Assembly: GCA_026225945.1 (NCBI GenBank)
Contig: JAMJFZ010001228.1
Span: 1,982,501-2,046,500 of the forward strand
Reading direction: 5' to 3'
DNA from: Cricetomys ansorgei
Taxonomy: Eukaryota; Chordata; Mammalia; Rodentia; Nesomyidae
Length of the DNA: 64,000 nt
Shown: positions 22,321-33,400 of the stretch, one piece after another
Layout of the letters: every line of letters starts with the position of its first letter
Position numbering within the stretch: position 1 is the first letter of the stretch
Notes under the pieces: generated by a model
Database searches by the model: none
Told to the model about the DNA's origin: nothing
Seen by the model: the letters and a program-made list of their open reading frames with translations, nothing else
Made by a program: the position numbers and the translations under genes

Positions 22321-22892
22321 GTTAATTTCTGTTGTCAGCTGGACATAGCCTAGAATAACCTGATCTGATTGCCCATGTCAGACTGTGGGCATATCGGTAG
22401 GGGATTACTTTGATTGTTAATTAGTATAGGAGGGCCCAGCCCACTGTGGGTGGCACCATTCCCTGGGCAGTTGGTTCTTGGGTGTATAGAAAAGCTACTT
22501 AAATGTGAGCCTGTGAGGAAGCAGGAAGCAGTATTCCTCCCTGGTTTCTGCTATACTTTTTTGGATAGGAGGGAGTTTCTTGGTCAGAGGAAATACTGTG
22601 TTGAACAACAACCAGACCTACATTCAAGATCTTGCTTGAGTTTTGGCCTTGGCTTGCCTCAATGGTGGACTGTAACATATATAGTGAAATAAACCTTGTT
22701 CCCCACCTTTGAAAAGGTAATACTGTGTTGAACAACAACCAGACCTACATTCAAGTTCTTGCTTGAGATTTGGCCTTGGCTTGGCTTGCCTCAATGGTGG
22801 ACTGTAACATATATAGTGAAATAAACCTTGTTCCCCACCTTTGAAAAGTCAGAGTGTTTCATCATAGTGACAGAACAGAGGTAGAACAAAAG
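22321..22892 (+). mobile_element. LTR-like rodent repeat inserted in a B4 SINE
   Basis: GTCAGCTGGACATAGCCTAG, AGGGCCCAGCCCACTGTGGG and GAAATAAACCTTGTTCCCC are shared in type with copies at 24889 and 33010. The ends and AATAAA-like signal suggest an LTR/MaLR-like repeat, family uncertain. An internal segment is tandemly duplicated. The open frame here is a shadow. Confidence 0.6.
22592..22848 (+). repeat. Two-copy tandem duplication (127 and about 130 bp)
   Basis: AATACTGTGTTGAACAACAA recurs after 127 bp, and both copies end CCCCACCTTTGAAAAG. Copy 2 differs by a few substitutions and an extra GGCTT. Confidence 0.95.
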
Positions 22893-23098
22893 GTCTCCTA
22901 CAGAACTTAGAGCTCACTCTTTTGGCCACATTTCCAGGACAGTGAGCTCTGAATATCTGCCTGTCCTTGTCTCCCAGTACTGTGGTACAGGTGTGCACTG
23001 CCATTCCTGAGTTTTACATGAGTCTTGGGGATCCAAGCTCAGGTCCTCATGACTATGTTGCAAATAGTTTACCCATTGACTATTTCTTCAGCACCCCC
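22893..23098 (-). mobile_element. B4-type SINE, right part of the split copy
   Basis: It resumes at GTCTCCTACAGAACTTAG and continues through GGTACAGGTGTGCACTGC and AGCTCAGGTCCTCATGAC. Confidence 0.7.
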
Positions 23099-23103
23099 CC
23101 AGC

Positions 23104-23307
23104 AAGACAGAGTCTAATGTAGCCTACACTATTTCACTATTTCATCAAGAATGACCCTGAATTTCTGATCATCTTGCCTCTACTTACAGAGTGCTAGAAT
23201 TAAGGTATGTGCTACCATGACCAATTTATGTAGCACTGAGGACTAAACTCTGGGTGTTGTGTGCATGATGGGTGAACATTCTCCCAATTGAGCTGTACCC
23301 CAACCCC
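23104..23307 (-). mobile_element. B1+ID composite SINE
   Basis: AAGACAGAGTCTAATGTAGC, AGTGCTAGAATTAAGGTATG and CAATTGAGCTGTACCCCAAC are in complement order. Confidence 0.75.
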
Positions 23308-23996
23308 AAGACAGTGGTTTTGAATGAGCATAGGAAATAAAGACATGTGTGAGTCATATCTCAATGCTTGCTGTGGGCTGAAGGAGAAAGAGCTATTGTT
23401 TCCGTCTCGGCTTCTAGTCTCAGAATTCCTCTGGGGATCTAAAAGGGTCACAGCAATTGCTTTAGTGACTCTCTACCAACTTGGAGTGGAAAATAGACTC
23501 TTCAGAAATCCCCCAGAGGCAGCAGGAGGAAAGAGCCAGGCACAAGGGCAAAAAGCGTCTCCGATTCCATGTAATTTTGGATCTCTTCCATTGAGCACCG
23601 CACTAAAAGCCCCACTGGTTTTAAGAAACTATAGCAAAAAAGACCCCCAGATGTAGTAGAATTCTTCAGGAAGAACACTCTCTGCAGGCTTTTCATGTGA
23701 CAGTATGACGCTGTTTAAGAAAGGGACATTCTGGAAAGATCTCTGGTCACAAAACTCAATCAATTGAAGTTTATTCTCACAAAGGGGTTTGGTACATCAA
23801 GAGAAGATGTACCTTTATAGGATGGTAATTTTGTGCATAAACTTGAGGGTCAGTTTAGAACTGACTCCAGCTTGGTCATGCTCAATACCCTAGTAGCCAC
23901 AAATGTTCTCATTTGAGAAGCAGACGTAATAATTTTTGTTTGCTCTTAAGGTTTTTGGAAGGGTTAAAAAAAAAGTCATATAAAGTGCTTCAAGTG
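23308..23996. other. Unique sequence with a 110-codon open frame
   Basis: The frame at 23324-23656 (plus) has no recognised domain. No splice or poly-A context was found, so it is treated as chance. Confidence 0.4.
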
Positions 23997-24330
23997 CACT
24001 GGGAAGATGGCTCAGTCAGTAAAGTGCTTGCCCTTGGGGACCGAGGACCTGAGTTCAGATCTTCACCACCCACATTATATAATCTTATTGCTGGGGGTAG
24101 AATAAGATGGGAAGCCCAGGGTTTGTGTATCAGTCATTCTGGTCAATTGGTGATCTCTGGGTTCAGTGGTCAACTGTGTTTCAAAAATTATTGTGGAAAA
24201 CATTTGAGAAGAGTATCTGCCATTAAACTCTGATCTCCACCGGCATATGCACATACATGCACTTGTGTCTATGAACCTAGGTACAACACACACTAGAAAT
24301 AAAAAGATAAGATAAAATAAAAACCCACAG
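23997..24330 (+). mobile_element. B4-type SINE
   Basis: GGGAAGATGGCTCAGTCAGT, AAAGTGCTTGCCCTTGGGG and GAGGACCTGAGTTCAGATC mark a clear head. The tail is A- and CA-rich, ending in AAAATAAAAACC. Confidence 0.8.
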
Positions 24331-24369
24331 TCTGTGAATCTTAAAGCCTAAAACGTATAAGAGTTGCAA

Positions 24370-24820
24370 GGAAGCATTTGAGCTTCCCTTAGTTTTAATT
24401 TTCAAAGCTTTAATTGAATGACAATTCCGGTTAGCATTGCATAATCCCCTGGCAGTCCCAGTTAATCCTGTCATCTAAAATATAGCCTGCTAATCACAGA
24501 CCCTCTCCAAAGAGCAATATGCAAGGGTGACAGCCAGTGACTTCAGAAAGAAGAACAGACTTTAAGTCATTCAATGACACACTCCTAGAACCAGATTTCA
24601 TGTTTAAAGCCTTTTACGTGGTAGCTGGCTATCGTTTAGTTCTTCAGTTTATGCATGCAATGCATTTTTAAGAGAATCCAGATTATGCTGAAATGCAGGG
24701 TGTTTGAGGTAAGCTAGTCTTTAAATGTAAGGGTTTTAAAATATAAAAGTAATTAAGATAAATTTAGAATAATTCCTATATCAACCACCTTTGTTTTGTG
24801 GATATGTTTAAATTTAAAGC
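24370..24820. other. Repeat-free AT-rich sequence, possible conserved element
   Basis: It contains AGCTTTAATTGAATGACAAT, CAGTTAATCCTGTCATC and CCTGCTAATCACAG, homeodomain-like cores in non-repetitive DNA. Conservation could not be tested. Confidence 0.3.
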
Positions 24821-24825
24821 TTGAT

Positions 24826-24888
24826 GTAAGGATGGCTCGGTGGGTAAAGCGCTTGTCATTATCCGCATAAAGCTGCATGGGAATGTGT
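24826..24888 (+). mobile_element. B4-type SINE head, split by an insertion
   Basis: AAGGATGGCTCGGTGGGTAA and AGCGCTTGTCATTATCC form the head. The body resumes near 25336. Confidence 0.6.
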
Positions 24889-24992
24889 GATGGTCAGCTT
24901 TAATTTTCAACTTGACACAACCTTGAATCAACCAGGAAGAGAGTCTCAGTGAGGGAGTATTTGCATTGGATTAGCCTCTTGCCATGTCTACA

Positions 24993-25025
<33 letters not shown>

Positions 25026-25335
25026 CGTGTGTGTGTGCGCGCCTAAATGAGTCAGTTGATGTAAGAAGACCCAGCCCCCTGTGGGTGGTGCCATCCTCTT
25101 GGTTTGTGGCCCTGGACCATATAAGAGAGTGAAGTCAGAGCTGAGCACTAGCAAGTCAACAATGAGCATATACGTGCTTATTCTCCTTCTGCTCTTGACA
25201 GTGGTAAGATGTTATGAGCTGTTTGAAGTTCCTGCTTGACTTGCCTGCCATCATAGATTGCACCAGGAACTGTAACCCAAATAAACCATTTGATTTTTGG
25301 CGGGATATTTTCATCACAACAGCAGAACTGAAGTG
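24889..25335 (+). mobile_element. LTR-like rodent repeat, second copy, inserted in a B4
   Basis: TTTTCAACTTGACACAACC, CCCCCTGTGGGTGGTGCCAT, CTGTAACCCAAATAAACC and a TCATCACAACAGCAGAACTG end are seen. A (TG)n run at 24995-25042 lies inside it. Confidence 0.6.
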
Positions 25336-25612
25336 AAAGTAGTTTTGCTTCCTGCCTGTGATCTCAGCACCACAGAGACAGAGATAGGATCCCTGGAACA
25401 AGCCAGCTAGCTAGACTAGCAAAATGGCAAGGTCTGGGTTCAGTGAGCAACCTTATCCCAATAAATAAAGTGGAGAGCAATAGAGAAAAGAACCCTATTC
25501 AACTTTAGGTCTCCACACATGTACATACATGTGTGTATATACACCCACAGACATGTACACCTACACACATGAACATGGGTAAATACAAACACACATACCC
25601 AATATATATGTA
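25336..25612 (+). mobile_element. B4-type SINE body and CA-rich tail
   Basis: CCTGTGATCTCAGCACCACA, CAGGATCC-like GATAGGATCCCTGGAAC and TAGGTCTCCACACATGTACA complete the B4 begun at 24826. Confidence 0.6.
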
Positions 25613-25817
25613 CTCTAAAATGAGAAAAAAAGAACAGTTTGAAAACTGTTAGTCTAGGGGTAAGAACACAAAAGACATGGAGATTCATGATGAAAGACTT
25701 TCATCTTAGCAGTATTCAAGGGAACAACAGAAAAAAAAATAACATAATTGGAGAAAAAGGCCAAGACATTAAGAAGTTATGATAGCCAGTATGTGGAATA
25801 TAATCTAGCCATATGAT

Positions 25818-26041
25818 TGTTTTTAAGTTTTATTTATTTACATAGTATTTGTGGAAATGGGAGCACTTCATGGGTGTGTATGCACCTTATGCATACAGGA
25901 GCTGGTTGAAACCAGAAGAGGATATCAGATCCCCAGAGCTGGAGTTACAGGGAGCTGTGAGCCACCGATGTGGGTGCTAATGAACTCGTGTCCTCAGCAA
26001 GAGAAGCATGTGCTCTTAACTGTTGAGACATCTTTCCAGAC
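25818..26041 (-). mobile_element. B3/B2-type SINE
   Basis: TTTAAGTTTTATTTATTTAC, ACCAGAAGAGGATATCAGAT, CTGGAGTTACAGGGAGCTGT and TCTTAACTGTTGAGACATC are in - strand order. Confidence 0.85.
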
Positions 26042-27394
26042 TTAGCCATGTTTTTCATGCCTGTGTGGCAATATGCAAAAGAAATATTGATGCTGCTGAG
26101 CAAGGTCTCGCATTGTAGAAAAATTATGGCTGCATCCCCTGAAACGATGAACAGGCAAAATGACTCACAGACATTCCTGGAAATGAAGGGTGTTGTTGTG
26201 TTGCCTGTTCATAATTTAGATGGAGACAGCCATATGTTATATAACATGTGATGCCTTGTATGCACATGGTTCACATAAACTCATGAAGTGCCCCCATCCT
26301 CATAAATAATACATAAGTAAATAAATCTTTGAAAAAAATCAAATGGCTGTTATGTTTCACACACTGTATCCTGGATTATCTATATTATCCTAGATTATCT
26401 TCTGGAAACAGCAACGGGGTTACAGGTGCATGCATGGACTTCTCTTTGGCCCCAGACCTCTAAGCACCTTGACCATTCTTAGATGCTAAATTACTGCTCA
26501 GTTTATAGTCCCACTGTTATCGGAGCTCTTTATCAGAGGTCATCACCCTTAGTACCCTGTTGACATCGGTCAATCTGTTTTCTGTTTGCAATAGTTCTTC
26601 TGGCCTCTGCCCAGGAGATGCTCTTAGAAGTTGTCCACCAGACTAGAGAACTAGGCTGGATTACATGCCCCATAAAAGATGGTTGAGAATATCACCTCTT
26701 TTTAAGAGCCTTTTTCTTATGTTTGCCAACGTTTGTAACATGTATTCTCTCCATACCATTGACATCACACACCCCTGGACCTGGATTCTTAAGCATGAGA
26801 TGTAACATCATTCCATGAACCAAATATCTTCTCATACTTTTCTTTCCATTTTCCATTGCTACCTTGATATGCCAACCAAATAGTGCTTTTACATTTCCAT
26901 TAAGACAGATCCAAGGTAATTAGGAATCTCTGGAAGGCTGAAGGATAGGAGTTTATGCGGCTGGGTAAGCTAAGTCTGAGAACAGAGCAGAAGCCTAGAA
27001 GACACGAGAAAATTACTGAGACTTGGTATTCAATTTGGAGTGGAAAAGAGAGAAGATGAAAAGGATCATATCCAAACAGTCCTTGGGAACTTTGTCTGTG
27101 GCATCGGTGCTATTTAATATCAAAATGCAAAATAATGTTTGCCTGGCTCCCAGTTATTATCTGACTGAGTCAACAACAAAGGCGAGTTAAGGAAATAAAT
27201 CGGGTGTCCAGAGGTGCACATCTTACCAAGAACCATGACTAGCAAAGGTCAGAACAGGATCCAGACTCTGCTTTTGCTCCAAACTCCAGGACTTTCCTTC
27301 CTACCATCTTCCCTGTTCTTGTGGCCAATCTTGTGATCAATTTTTGACAGTTGAAACAAGGCAACAATTTCAAAGAAGAATTTAAAAAAAAATG
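26042..27394. other. Unique intronic sequence
   Basis: No gene, RNA or confident repeat is seen in about 1.35 kb. Confidence 0.45.
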
Positions 27395-27735
27395 TTTGTG
27401 TGCATATGAGTATGTGTTGATATGGGTTATATGTGCCCATGTTCCTGAATGTGTCTCTGTGTGTTTGCATATGTGCATTTGGAGGCTAGAGGCCAGCATC
27501 ACACTTTGCTCCTGTGTGTCTTTTGAGACGGCATCTCTTATTGGGCCAGACCTCACTGAGTAGACTAGGCTGGCTGGCCAGTGAGCCTCAGGTATCTGCT
27601 TATCTATGCCTCCCCGGCACTGGGATTACAAGCACAGACCACCGTACTTGACTTTTTTTTTTTTTTTTTTTTAACATAGATCTCTTTGGAGAATGAACTT
27701 GGGTAATTGTGCATGCAATCTCCGAGTTCTAGAGG
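27395..27735 (-). mobile_element. B4-type SINE
   Basis: GAGACGGCATCTCTTATTGG, GAGTAGACTAGGCTGGCTGG and CACTGGGATTACAAGCACAG are followed by a T-run (27653-27672) and a degraded ID half. Confidence 0.78.
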
Positions 27736-28430
27736 AAGAATCTTTTTATATTGTTCGATACCTTAGGTTTTGAAGATAGCACACCACAGATCTTTGAAAG
27801 AGATCATGTGTAAATGACGGAGAGGTCCAAATCTGCCCTCTCAAGAAACTTCCCTTGTTTCTCCACAGCATGAGTCTAACAGTGAGCTCCGTGAAGTTGA
27901 CTTCTTGCATGTGGATCTTAAATCTCTCTCTCATCCTCTGTGTGTCTTACTTTTCCCCCCTCTGTCTCCTTAGGCACCTTGGTGCTTAAAAAGAAGTGTT
28001 CACTTGATGCTCACTTTTAAAACAGAGATAGGCTCATAATTAAGGTTCTTAAGCTTTGAGGGAACCTAAACTTACAGAACAGATAAATTACCTTGTCTAG
28101 AAATACCAGGAAAAGGTTTTTAGCCAGATTGCGGGAGCTGAGTCCGAACAATAGGTTATTTGAATTGGAATTCATCTGATGTAACACTGCTTGACAGAGA
28201 AAGTAGAAGTTAAAGTTAAAAGGTTCAGGCAACTGAGAAAGAAAGCAGAAGTTCCTTTGAAACCAGAATGCGTGTCAGTAAGAAAATGGAAGGCACCCGG
28301 ACAAACAGTCACGGGAGAAGCTCTGCAGCTCTGCTTACCTTCTCAAGAACATGTCAGATACATCGATGAAATTCCTAAGGAACTTAGAGTTTCATGTCAG
28401 ATGTTTCTTACATGGGTTCTTATGTATGCA
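27736..28430. other. Unique intronic sequence
   Basis: No supported feature. A 90-codon + strand open frame (28191-28463) runs into the next SINE and is not recognised. Confidence 0.4.
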
Positions 28431-28728
28431 GTAGGTGCACTCGTGTGTGTATGCTCGTGCTGAGGGCAGAGGTCAACCTTGGCTGTCATACCTCAGGTGC
28501 TAGCCACCTTGGATTTTGAGTCAGGGACTTTGACTGGCCCAGTGATCACTAGGTAAACTGTACTGGCTGGCCAGTGAGACCCTGGTATCTGACTGCCCTG
28601 TCTCCGCAGCACTGGAATTACAAGACCCACCATGCCCAGTTTTTATTTTAAATGTGTATTCTGGGGATAAAACTCAGGTCCTCATGATTGCATGGAAGTG
28701 CTTTAACCACTAAGCCATCCCCTCAGCC
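28431..28728 (-). mobile_element. B4-type SINE
   Basis: GGCAGAGGTCAACCTTGGC, TTTTGAGTCAGGGACTTTGA, GTCTCCGCAGCACTGGAATT and AACCACTAAGCCATCCCCTC give a near-complete copy. Confidence 0.85.
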
Positions 28729-29320
28729 TGCGAAAGGTTTTTAATCTGAATTTTTAATCCCAGCAAAATTATGTGACTGTCCTGAGGTAGTTCTGACCTG
28801 TAACCTTTCATGGTAATTAGGTTTAATTGTTAGGTTTGCCAAGATGTTTGAGAAGCCCACCAAGTTAAATGTTTGTCTTTGGCTTCACTATTGCTTTCTG
28901 TGACTAGGGAGGCTAAGAAACCTTGCATTCTAGTGAGGCCAGGTAGACTTTAGAGATTTTGGTAAGCATATCCCCCTGTGTGTATAAATGGAAGTAGTTA
29001 GGCTAAAGCACAAGAAACGGATGGACCCCAAAACCATCCTGGCAAGAATGGAGCTGCTCTAAAGAGGACTGGTGCCATCCCTTTGGCTATAGGAGTACTG
29101 AGATGCAGCCCAAAGGAACTGGAATATCCCCAGGAGTCTCATGCTGGAAGGAAAGGCCTGGTGCAAGCCAGGAGGGAAGCTTGTATCTCAGGGAGAGATT
29201 TCACATAGTTATAGCAGTTTGTTAGGTCATCTTGCAGGAGAGCCTGGAGCTGAGACCGTGCTGGGACAGTGACAGATGGGTCCACATCCTGACTAGGACT
29301 GCTTACTGTGTGTCTTATGT

Positions 29321-29322
<2 letters not shown>
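28729..29322. other. Unassigned intronic sequence
   Basis: No confident repeat or gene. It could contain an old LTR, but nothing specific is seen. Confidence 0.4.

Positions 29323-29380
<58 letters not shown>
29323..29380. repeat. (TG)n followed by (TA)n microsatellite
   Basis: About 50 nt of uninterrupted TG end in TATATATA. Long open frames encoding CVCV or HTHT are artefacts of this run. Confidence 0.97.
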
Positions 29381-29381
<1 letters not shown>

Positions 29382-29423
29382 TTGTGTACATATGTATATG
29401 TATATATACATAATACATATGAA

Positions 29424-29552
29424 TTATGCTGTATGTTTGTATGTATGTATGTATTTGTGTTTGAGTGTTTCACCTGCATGTATGTAAGAGCATTGTGTGC
29501 ATGCCTGGTGCCCAAGGAGCCAGAGGACAACACTGAATCATCTGGAACTAGT
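29424..29552 (-). mobile_element. B3-like SINE, truncated
   Basis: GAGTGTTTCACCTGCATGTA, GTGCATGCCTGGTGCCCAAG and CTGAATCATCTGGAACTAGT represent the tail half. The head is absent. Confidence 0.6.
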
Positions 29553-29698
29553 ATTATTTTTTGGGGCGGTTATCAGGACCAGATTCTGACTCAGTAACCA
29601 AAACAATAACTCTCCTGCAGCATCCTGCAAAGTGTAACAACAGGTGATTGGATATTTTTCACTTGGAGCGATAGACTGTCAGTTTCTCTTAGGGGTTA

Positions 29699-29837
29699 AA
29701 AGCATCCCTTCTTTCTTCCCTCCTCCTCTCCCCCTTGCACTTTTCCTTCCTTCCTCCCTTTTGCTCTCCCTTTCTCCCTCCCTCCCTCATCCTCCTTTGC
29801 TCCTTCCTCCTTCTTTCCTCTCTCCTTCCTTCCCTTG
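29699..29837. repeat. CT-rich tract
   Basis: About 140 nt nearly all pyrimidine, with a few G and A breaks. Frames rich in Arg/Glu/Lys on the opposite strand are artefacts. Confidence 0.9.
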
Positions 29838-30045
29838 AAGGTCCTTGAAACCTGATATTTATTTTTGTAAACACTGAAGGAGAGATCATTTGAAAACATT
29901 GTGTTCCCCAGAGATACAGCTTAATACTGGAGTTACGTGGAGAGCTTCTCTGATGCTTCTTTCTGTGGATGTGTGCATGACACCCTGGTTCTCCACTGCA
30001 CTGCTGTTGTTTTTGTGGTTTGTTCTTTCTCTTGCTCCTCCTACT

Positions 30046-30320
30046 CTGTGTGTGTGTGTGTGTGTGTGTATGTCTGTATATGTGTGTGTGTATGTGTGAA
30101 TCTGTGTATGTATGTTTGTGTTCAGGTGTGTATGAGTGTGTGTGCACATGAGTATGTGTTTGTGTATGTGTTTGCATGTGAATGTATGTGTGTGTGGTTT
30201 TGTATGTCTGTGTGTATGAGTGTGTGTGTGTGTGTGTGTGTGTGAGTATGTATGTGTGTGTGTGTGTATGTGTGTGAATATGTATGCGTGTGTGTGTGTG
30301 TGTGTGTATGTGTGCATGTA
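30046..30320. repeat. Long imperfect TG-rich repeat
   Basis: About 275 nt of TGTG/TATG/TGAG permutations, several internal pure TG runs, directly before a B4 complement. The 162-codon His/Thr-rich frames across it are artefacts. Confidence 0.95.
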
Positions 30321-30570
30321 AAGGAAAATGTAGGCATCACTCATTAGGTATTGTACACCTTGCTCTTGAGACATGGTTTCTCATTTGCCAGCTAAGCTGG
30401 CTGGCCAGCAAGCCCCTTTTCTCCACCTGTCTCCACCTCCACCGTGCTTGGACCACTGGTATATGCCACCATACATGCTTTTTTTAAAACCTACCTTCTG
30501 GGGATCAAACACAAGTCCTTGTCTTTCCACTACCTTTACCTTTACAACTTAGCACTCTCTCTAGTTCCTC
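30321..30570 (-). mobile_element. B4-type SINE
   Basis: GAGACATGGTTTCTCATTTG, CTAAGCTGGCTGGCCAGCA and GGGGATCAAACACAAGTCC are in complement order. The TG-rich block is its probable tail expansion. Confidence 0.75.
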
Positions 30571-30984
30571 CATCTGCCATATATTTTGCCATTGGGCCTT
30601 CACAGGAAGGCATTTCCTTGCACCGTAAAAATAACACACGGCTATTTCAGGGATCCTCCTGTTGAGAAAAACACTTGCCTTACAAACTCATGGTTATTTT
30701 AACTACAGAAAATAATTTAAGAGTAGCCACAAGTGGCTTTGAAAACTCTGTTTCCTAGTGTCTAAGACTATCTATCTTTAAGATGTAAAGAGCTGAATAG
30801 AATATTTCTTAAATAAAAGAGCACTGCTGAAGTAAATTCCATGCTTCCTTAAGAATAAGGATAACCTATCTATCATGGAGGTCACAGGCTTGAGGATGTT
30901 TGAGAGGAAATTAGCTTCTCTATAGATTACTCTTCTTTTTGTTTTTCTTTAAGATACGTGTGTATATACATACATACATGTATA

Positions 30985-31265
30985 TGATATATAGGTCTAG
31001 CTGAATCAGTAGGTCCCAGGTAAAAGCAAGAGACCATGTCTTAAAAAATTACTAAAAGAAAAAGGCCATGAATTTGTAGGAGAATGGGAAGGGGTGTGTG
31101 GGAGAGTTTAGATGAAGGACAGGGTGCATTGCTTGAGGATCAACACTTGAGGTTAGCCTCTGGTCTTCGTGTGAACATGTAGATATGTGCACACACACAC
31201 GAACACACACAGAGGAATATGCACACACATACAGACACAAAATAAATAAGTAACAAGTGACTATT
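30985..31265 (+). mobile_element. B4-type SINE remnant with an L1-like scrap
   Basis: GAGACCATGTCTTAAAAA and CACTTGAGGTTAGCCTCTGG with a CA-rich end are B4-like. Between them AGGCCATGAATTTGTAGG resembles an L1 3' end. Confidence 0.5.
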
Positions 31266-31364
31266 GGGTGTTCACCCATGTCACCCCATCAAAGGCCAAG
31301 AGCACACCTCAGAAGAGGGTATGAGAGGAGGTAAGTGCTCATAGACAGAGAGGAGGGTCATGAA

Positions 31365-31775
31365 TTTGGGCGTGGCATTGCTATGACACTTAGGAACTCA
31401 CAGCAGCTGAAATTTCCTGCAGAGTTTCTGCACCAGACTGAGCCACTAAGCACTCAGTCACAGATAGGCAAGGAGCTCATGGGGCCTTGTACTCCCAAGG
31501 GAGCTGATGGCAGTCTAGGGCTGCTGCAGGAAAGGAAGACATTGTCTTCGTCTATATGGCCAATAGCAAGTTACTCATGCTCCAGTGGTTGACTTCATTA
31601 AGGGCAGTCCTGGCCAAGCCCAGTGGTCCAAGAAGTAAAAAGGAAATCAAATCAAATGACATGGGAATGGGATGGGGACTAGCTGGGAGGAAGAGAGCAG
31701 AGAGTGGAGAGATGACTGTGGCTAAAATGCCTTCTCAACGTGTATGAAATTATCAAAGAATAAACCAAATAAATA
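31365..31775 (+). mobile_element. Lx-type L1 3' end
   Basis: GGAACTCACAGCAGCTGAAA, TTACTCATGCTCCAGTGG, a purine-rich stretch and TGAAATTATCAAAGAATAAA are landmarks of the rodent L1 3' untranslated end. The open frames here are shadows. Confidence 0.65.
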
Positions 31776-32054
31776 AGATGTCGTGGCTTAAAATACTGTG
31801 TTTATACTTCTGCTTTCAATACAGCAATTCTTTTTCAACCCACAAGGCTATAACTCTTGTAAATGTGGGTATAGCACTTTAAAAAAAAAAATCAAAATGT
31901 TTTCCTGTGCAGATCTTTAATCTAAAGCACAGCACTTTATGTGGATTTTAAATTCAGTAATTAAATGACTTAGAAAAATTAAAACGTCGCTGTGAACACT
32001 ACTTCTTGGCTATAATAGAAATAGAGAGTTACCTAGTAACTGTCATGGCCATTT
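31776..32054. other. Unique AT-rich sequence
   Basis: No recognised feature. Confidence 0.4.
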
Positions 32055-32290
32055 TCTTATTGTATATATGTGTTTGTACACGTGTACCTCTGTGGAGGGG
32101 TATGCCACCTCTTGTGGGTACATACAGAGGCCAGAGATAGATGACAGAATGCCTTCCTCAATAACTTTCTATATTATTTTTGAGACAAGATTTTTGAACA
32201 TGGAGTTCATTGATACAGATAGACTGGCAGGAGTTTGACCCCAACCTATAGGATGCTGCCACTCACATTTGGGGTAGGCCCTCCCTCCTT
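32055..32290 (-). mobile_element. B4-type SINE, partial
   Basis: CATACAGAGGCCAGAGATAG, TTTTTGAGACAAGATTTTTG and ACATGGAGTTCATTGATACA match the tail and B1-like half. The ID half is not recognised. Confidence 0.55.
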
Positions 32291-33009
32291 AGTTAACCTA
32301 ATCTAGTAACTCTCACAGACAGACCCAGAGGTTTGTTGTCTAGACGATTCCAGATTCCTTCAAGGTGACAAGATTAACTGTCACATAACTTTTGCGATTA
32401 CGTAGACCAATTGCAACACGCTAAAGGGTAAATTCCTGGCAATGGAAATTTTGACACTGGTAAGAGTTGCTGTTTTATGTGTGCAGCTGTGAAGCTTAAT
32501 TTCATCAATTGTACCACACTTTGAAATAGTATCACAGGGTCCTACAGAATTTGTCCTTACTCAGAAACAGTCTTAGGAAGTGTAACTCACTACAGTGAGG
32601 TCATGTTGGATTAAGGTTGTGGCTATGCTGTTAGAAGTTCTGATAGAGAGGCAGCTCCTTCTACAGAGCCTTCACATGAGGTAGGATCCTGCTGGCACTT
32701 TGACTTCTGAGTTCTGGTCTCACAAGTATGATGTAGTGAAATTCTATTGTACCCAGTTACCAGGTCGGTGGTCCTTTGTGATGGCAGCCCACATAACTCA
32801 TGCTGGAGGGAGGTTTTACCCAACTGCAGTCCTACCCAGATAGAAACGTAAGATCCATCAGTGTGGGGATGCTCTGGTGGAGAGGCTCTGGTGTACCTCC
32901 ATCACACTCATGCATGAATCCCTTGCTCCATGCTCTGCATCCCAACTTTGACTCAGGGTGACTCCTAAGAAGCCTCAAACTACCACTAAATTAATAGACC
33001 TTTTAATTC
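32291..33009. other. Unassigned intronic sequence
   Basis: No confident gene or repeat. The 66-codon - strand frame has no recognisable family. Confidence 0.4.
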
Positions 33010-33400
33010 TTCATAACCTGTGATGGTTTGTTTTCATTGTAAATCGACACAACTTAAAACTGCCTGAGAAGTGCCCATGAGGGATTATCTAGGTCAGGCT
33101 GGCCTGTAGCTTGTCTGGATGAGGACCTGCTTGATTCACTTAGTTGAGGTGAGAAGACCCATCTTGAATGTGGGAATAGCCATTTTATTGGTTAAGTCCT
33201 GAGCTGAATGGAGAAAAGAGGAGCTGAGCACTAGTTGCTCTGTTCTCGATGTGAACAGCTGGTTTGAGTTTTTGCCACACTGACTTTCCTACAACGATGG
33301 ACTAGAACCTGGAATCTGTAAGCCAAATAAACCCCTTCTCTGTAAGTTTCTTTTGTCAGGTGTTTTTAATCACAGCAATAGAAATGAAACTAAGACAGAA
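33010..33400 (+). mobile_element. LTR-like rodent repeat, third copy
   Basis: TGTGATGGTTTGTTTTCATT, GTGAGAAGACCCATCTTGAA, TAAGCCAAATAAACCCC and a TCACAGCAATAGAAATGAAA end are shared in type with the copies at 22321 and 24889. Confidence 0.65.

Noticed and set aside
29232..29597. 121-codon + strand frame resembling a Cys/Val-rich protein
   Set aside because: Produced by the (TG)n(TA)n run and the neighbouring SINE fragment.
29689..30374. Two 162-codon open frames rich in His/Thr and Arg/Glu/Lys
   Set aside because: They translate the TG-rich block and the CT tract. Dinucleotide and purine repeats stay open in several frames.
29139..30374. Possible satellite or coding mini-cassette
   Set aside because: Explained by independent TG, CT and SINE pieces. 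No larger repeating unit.
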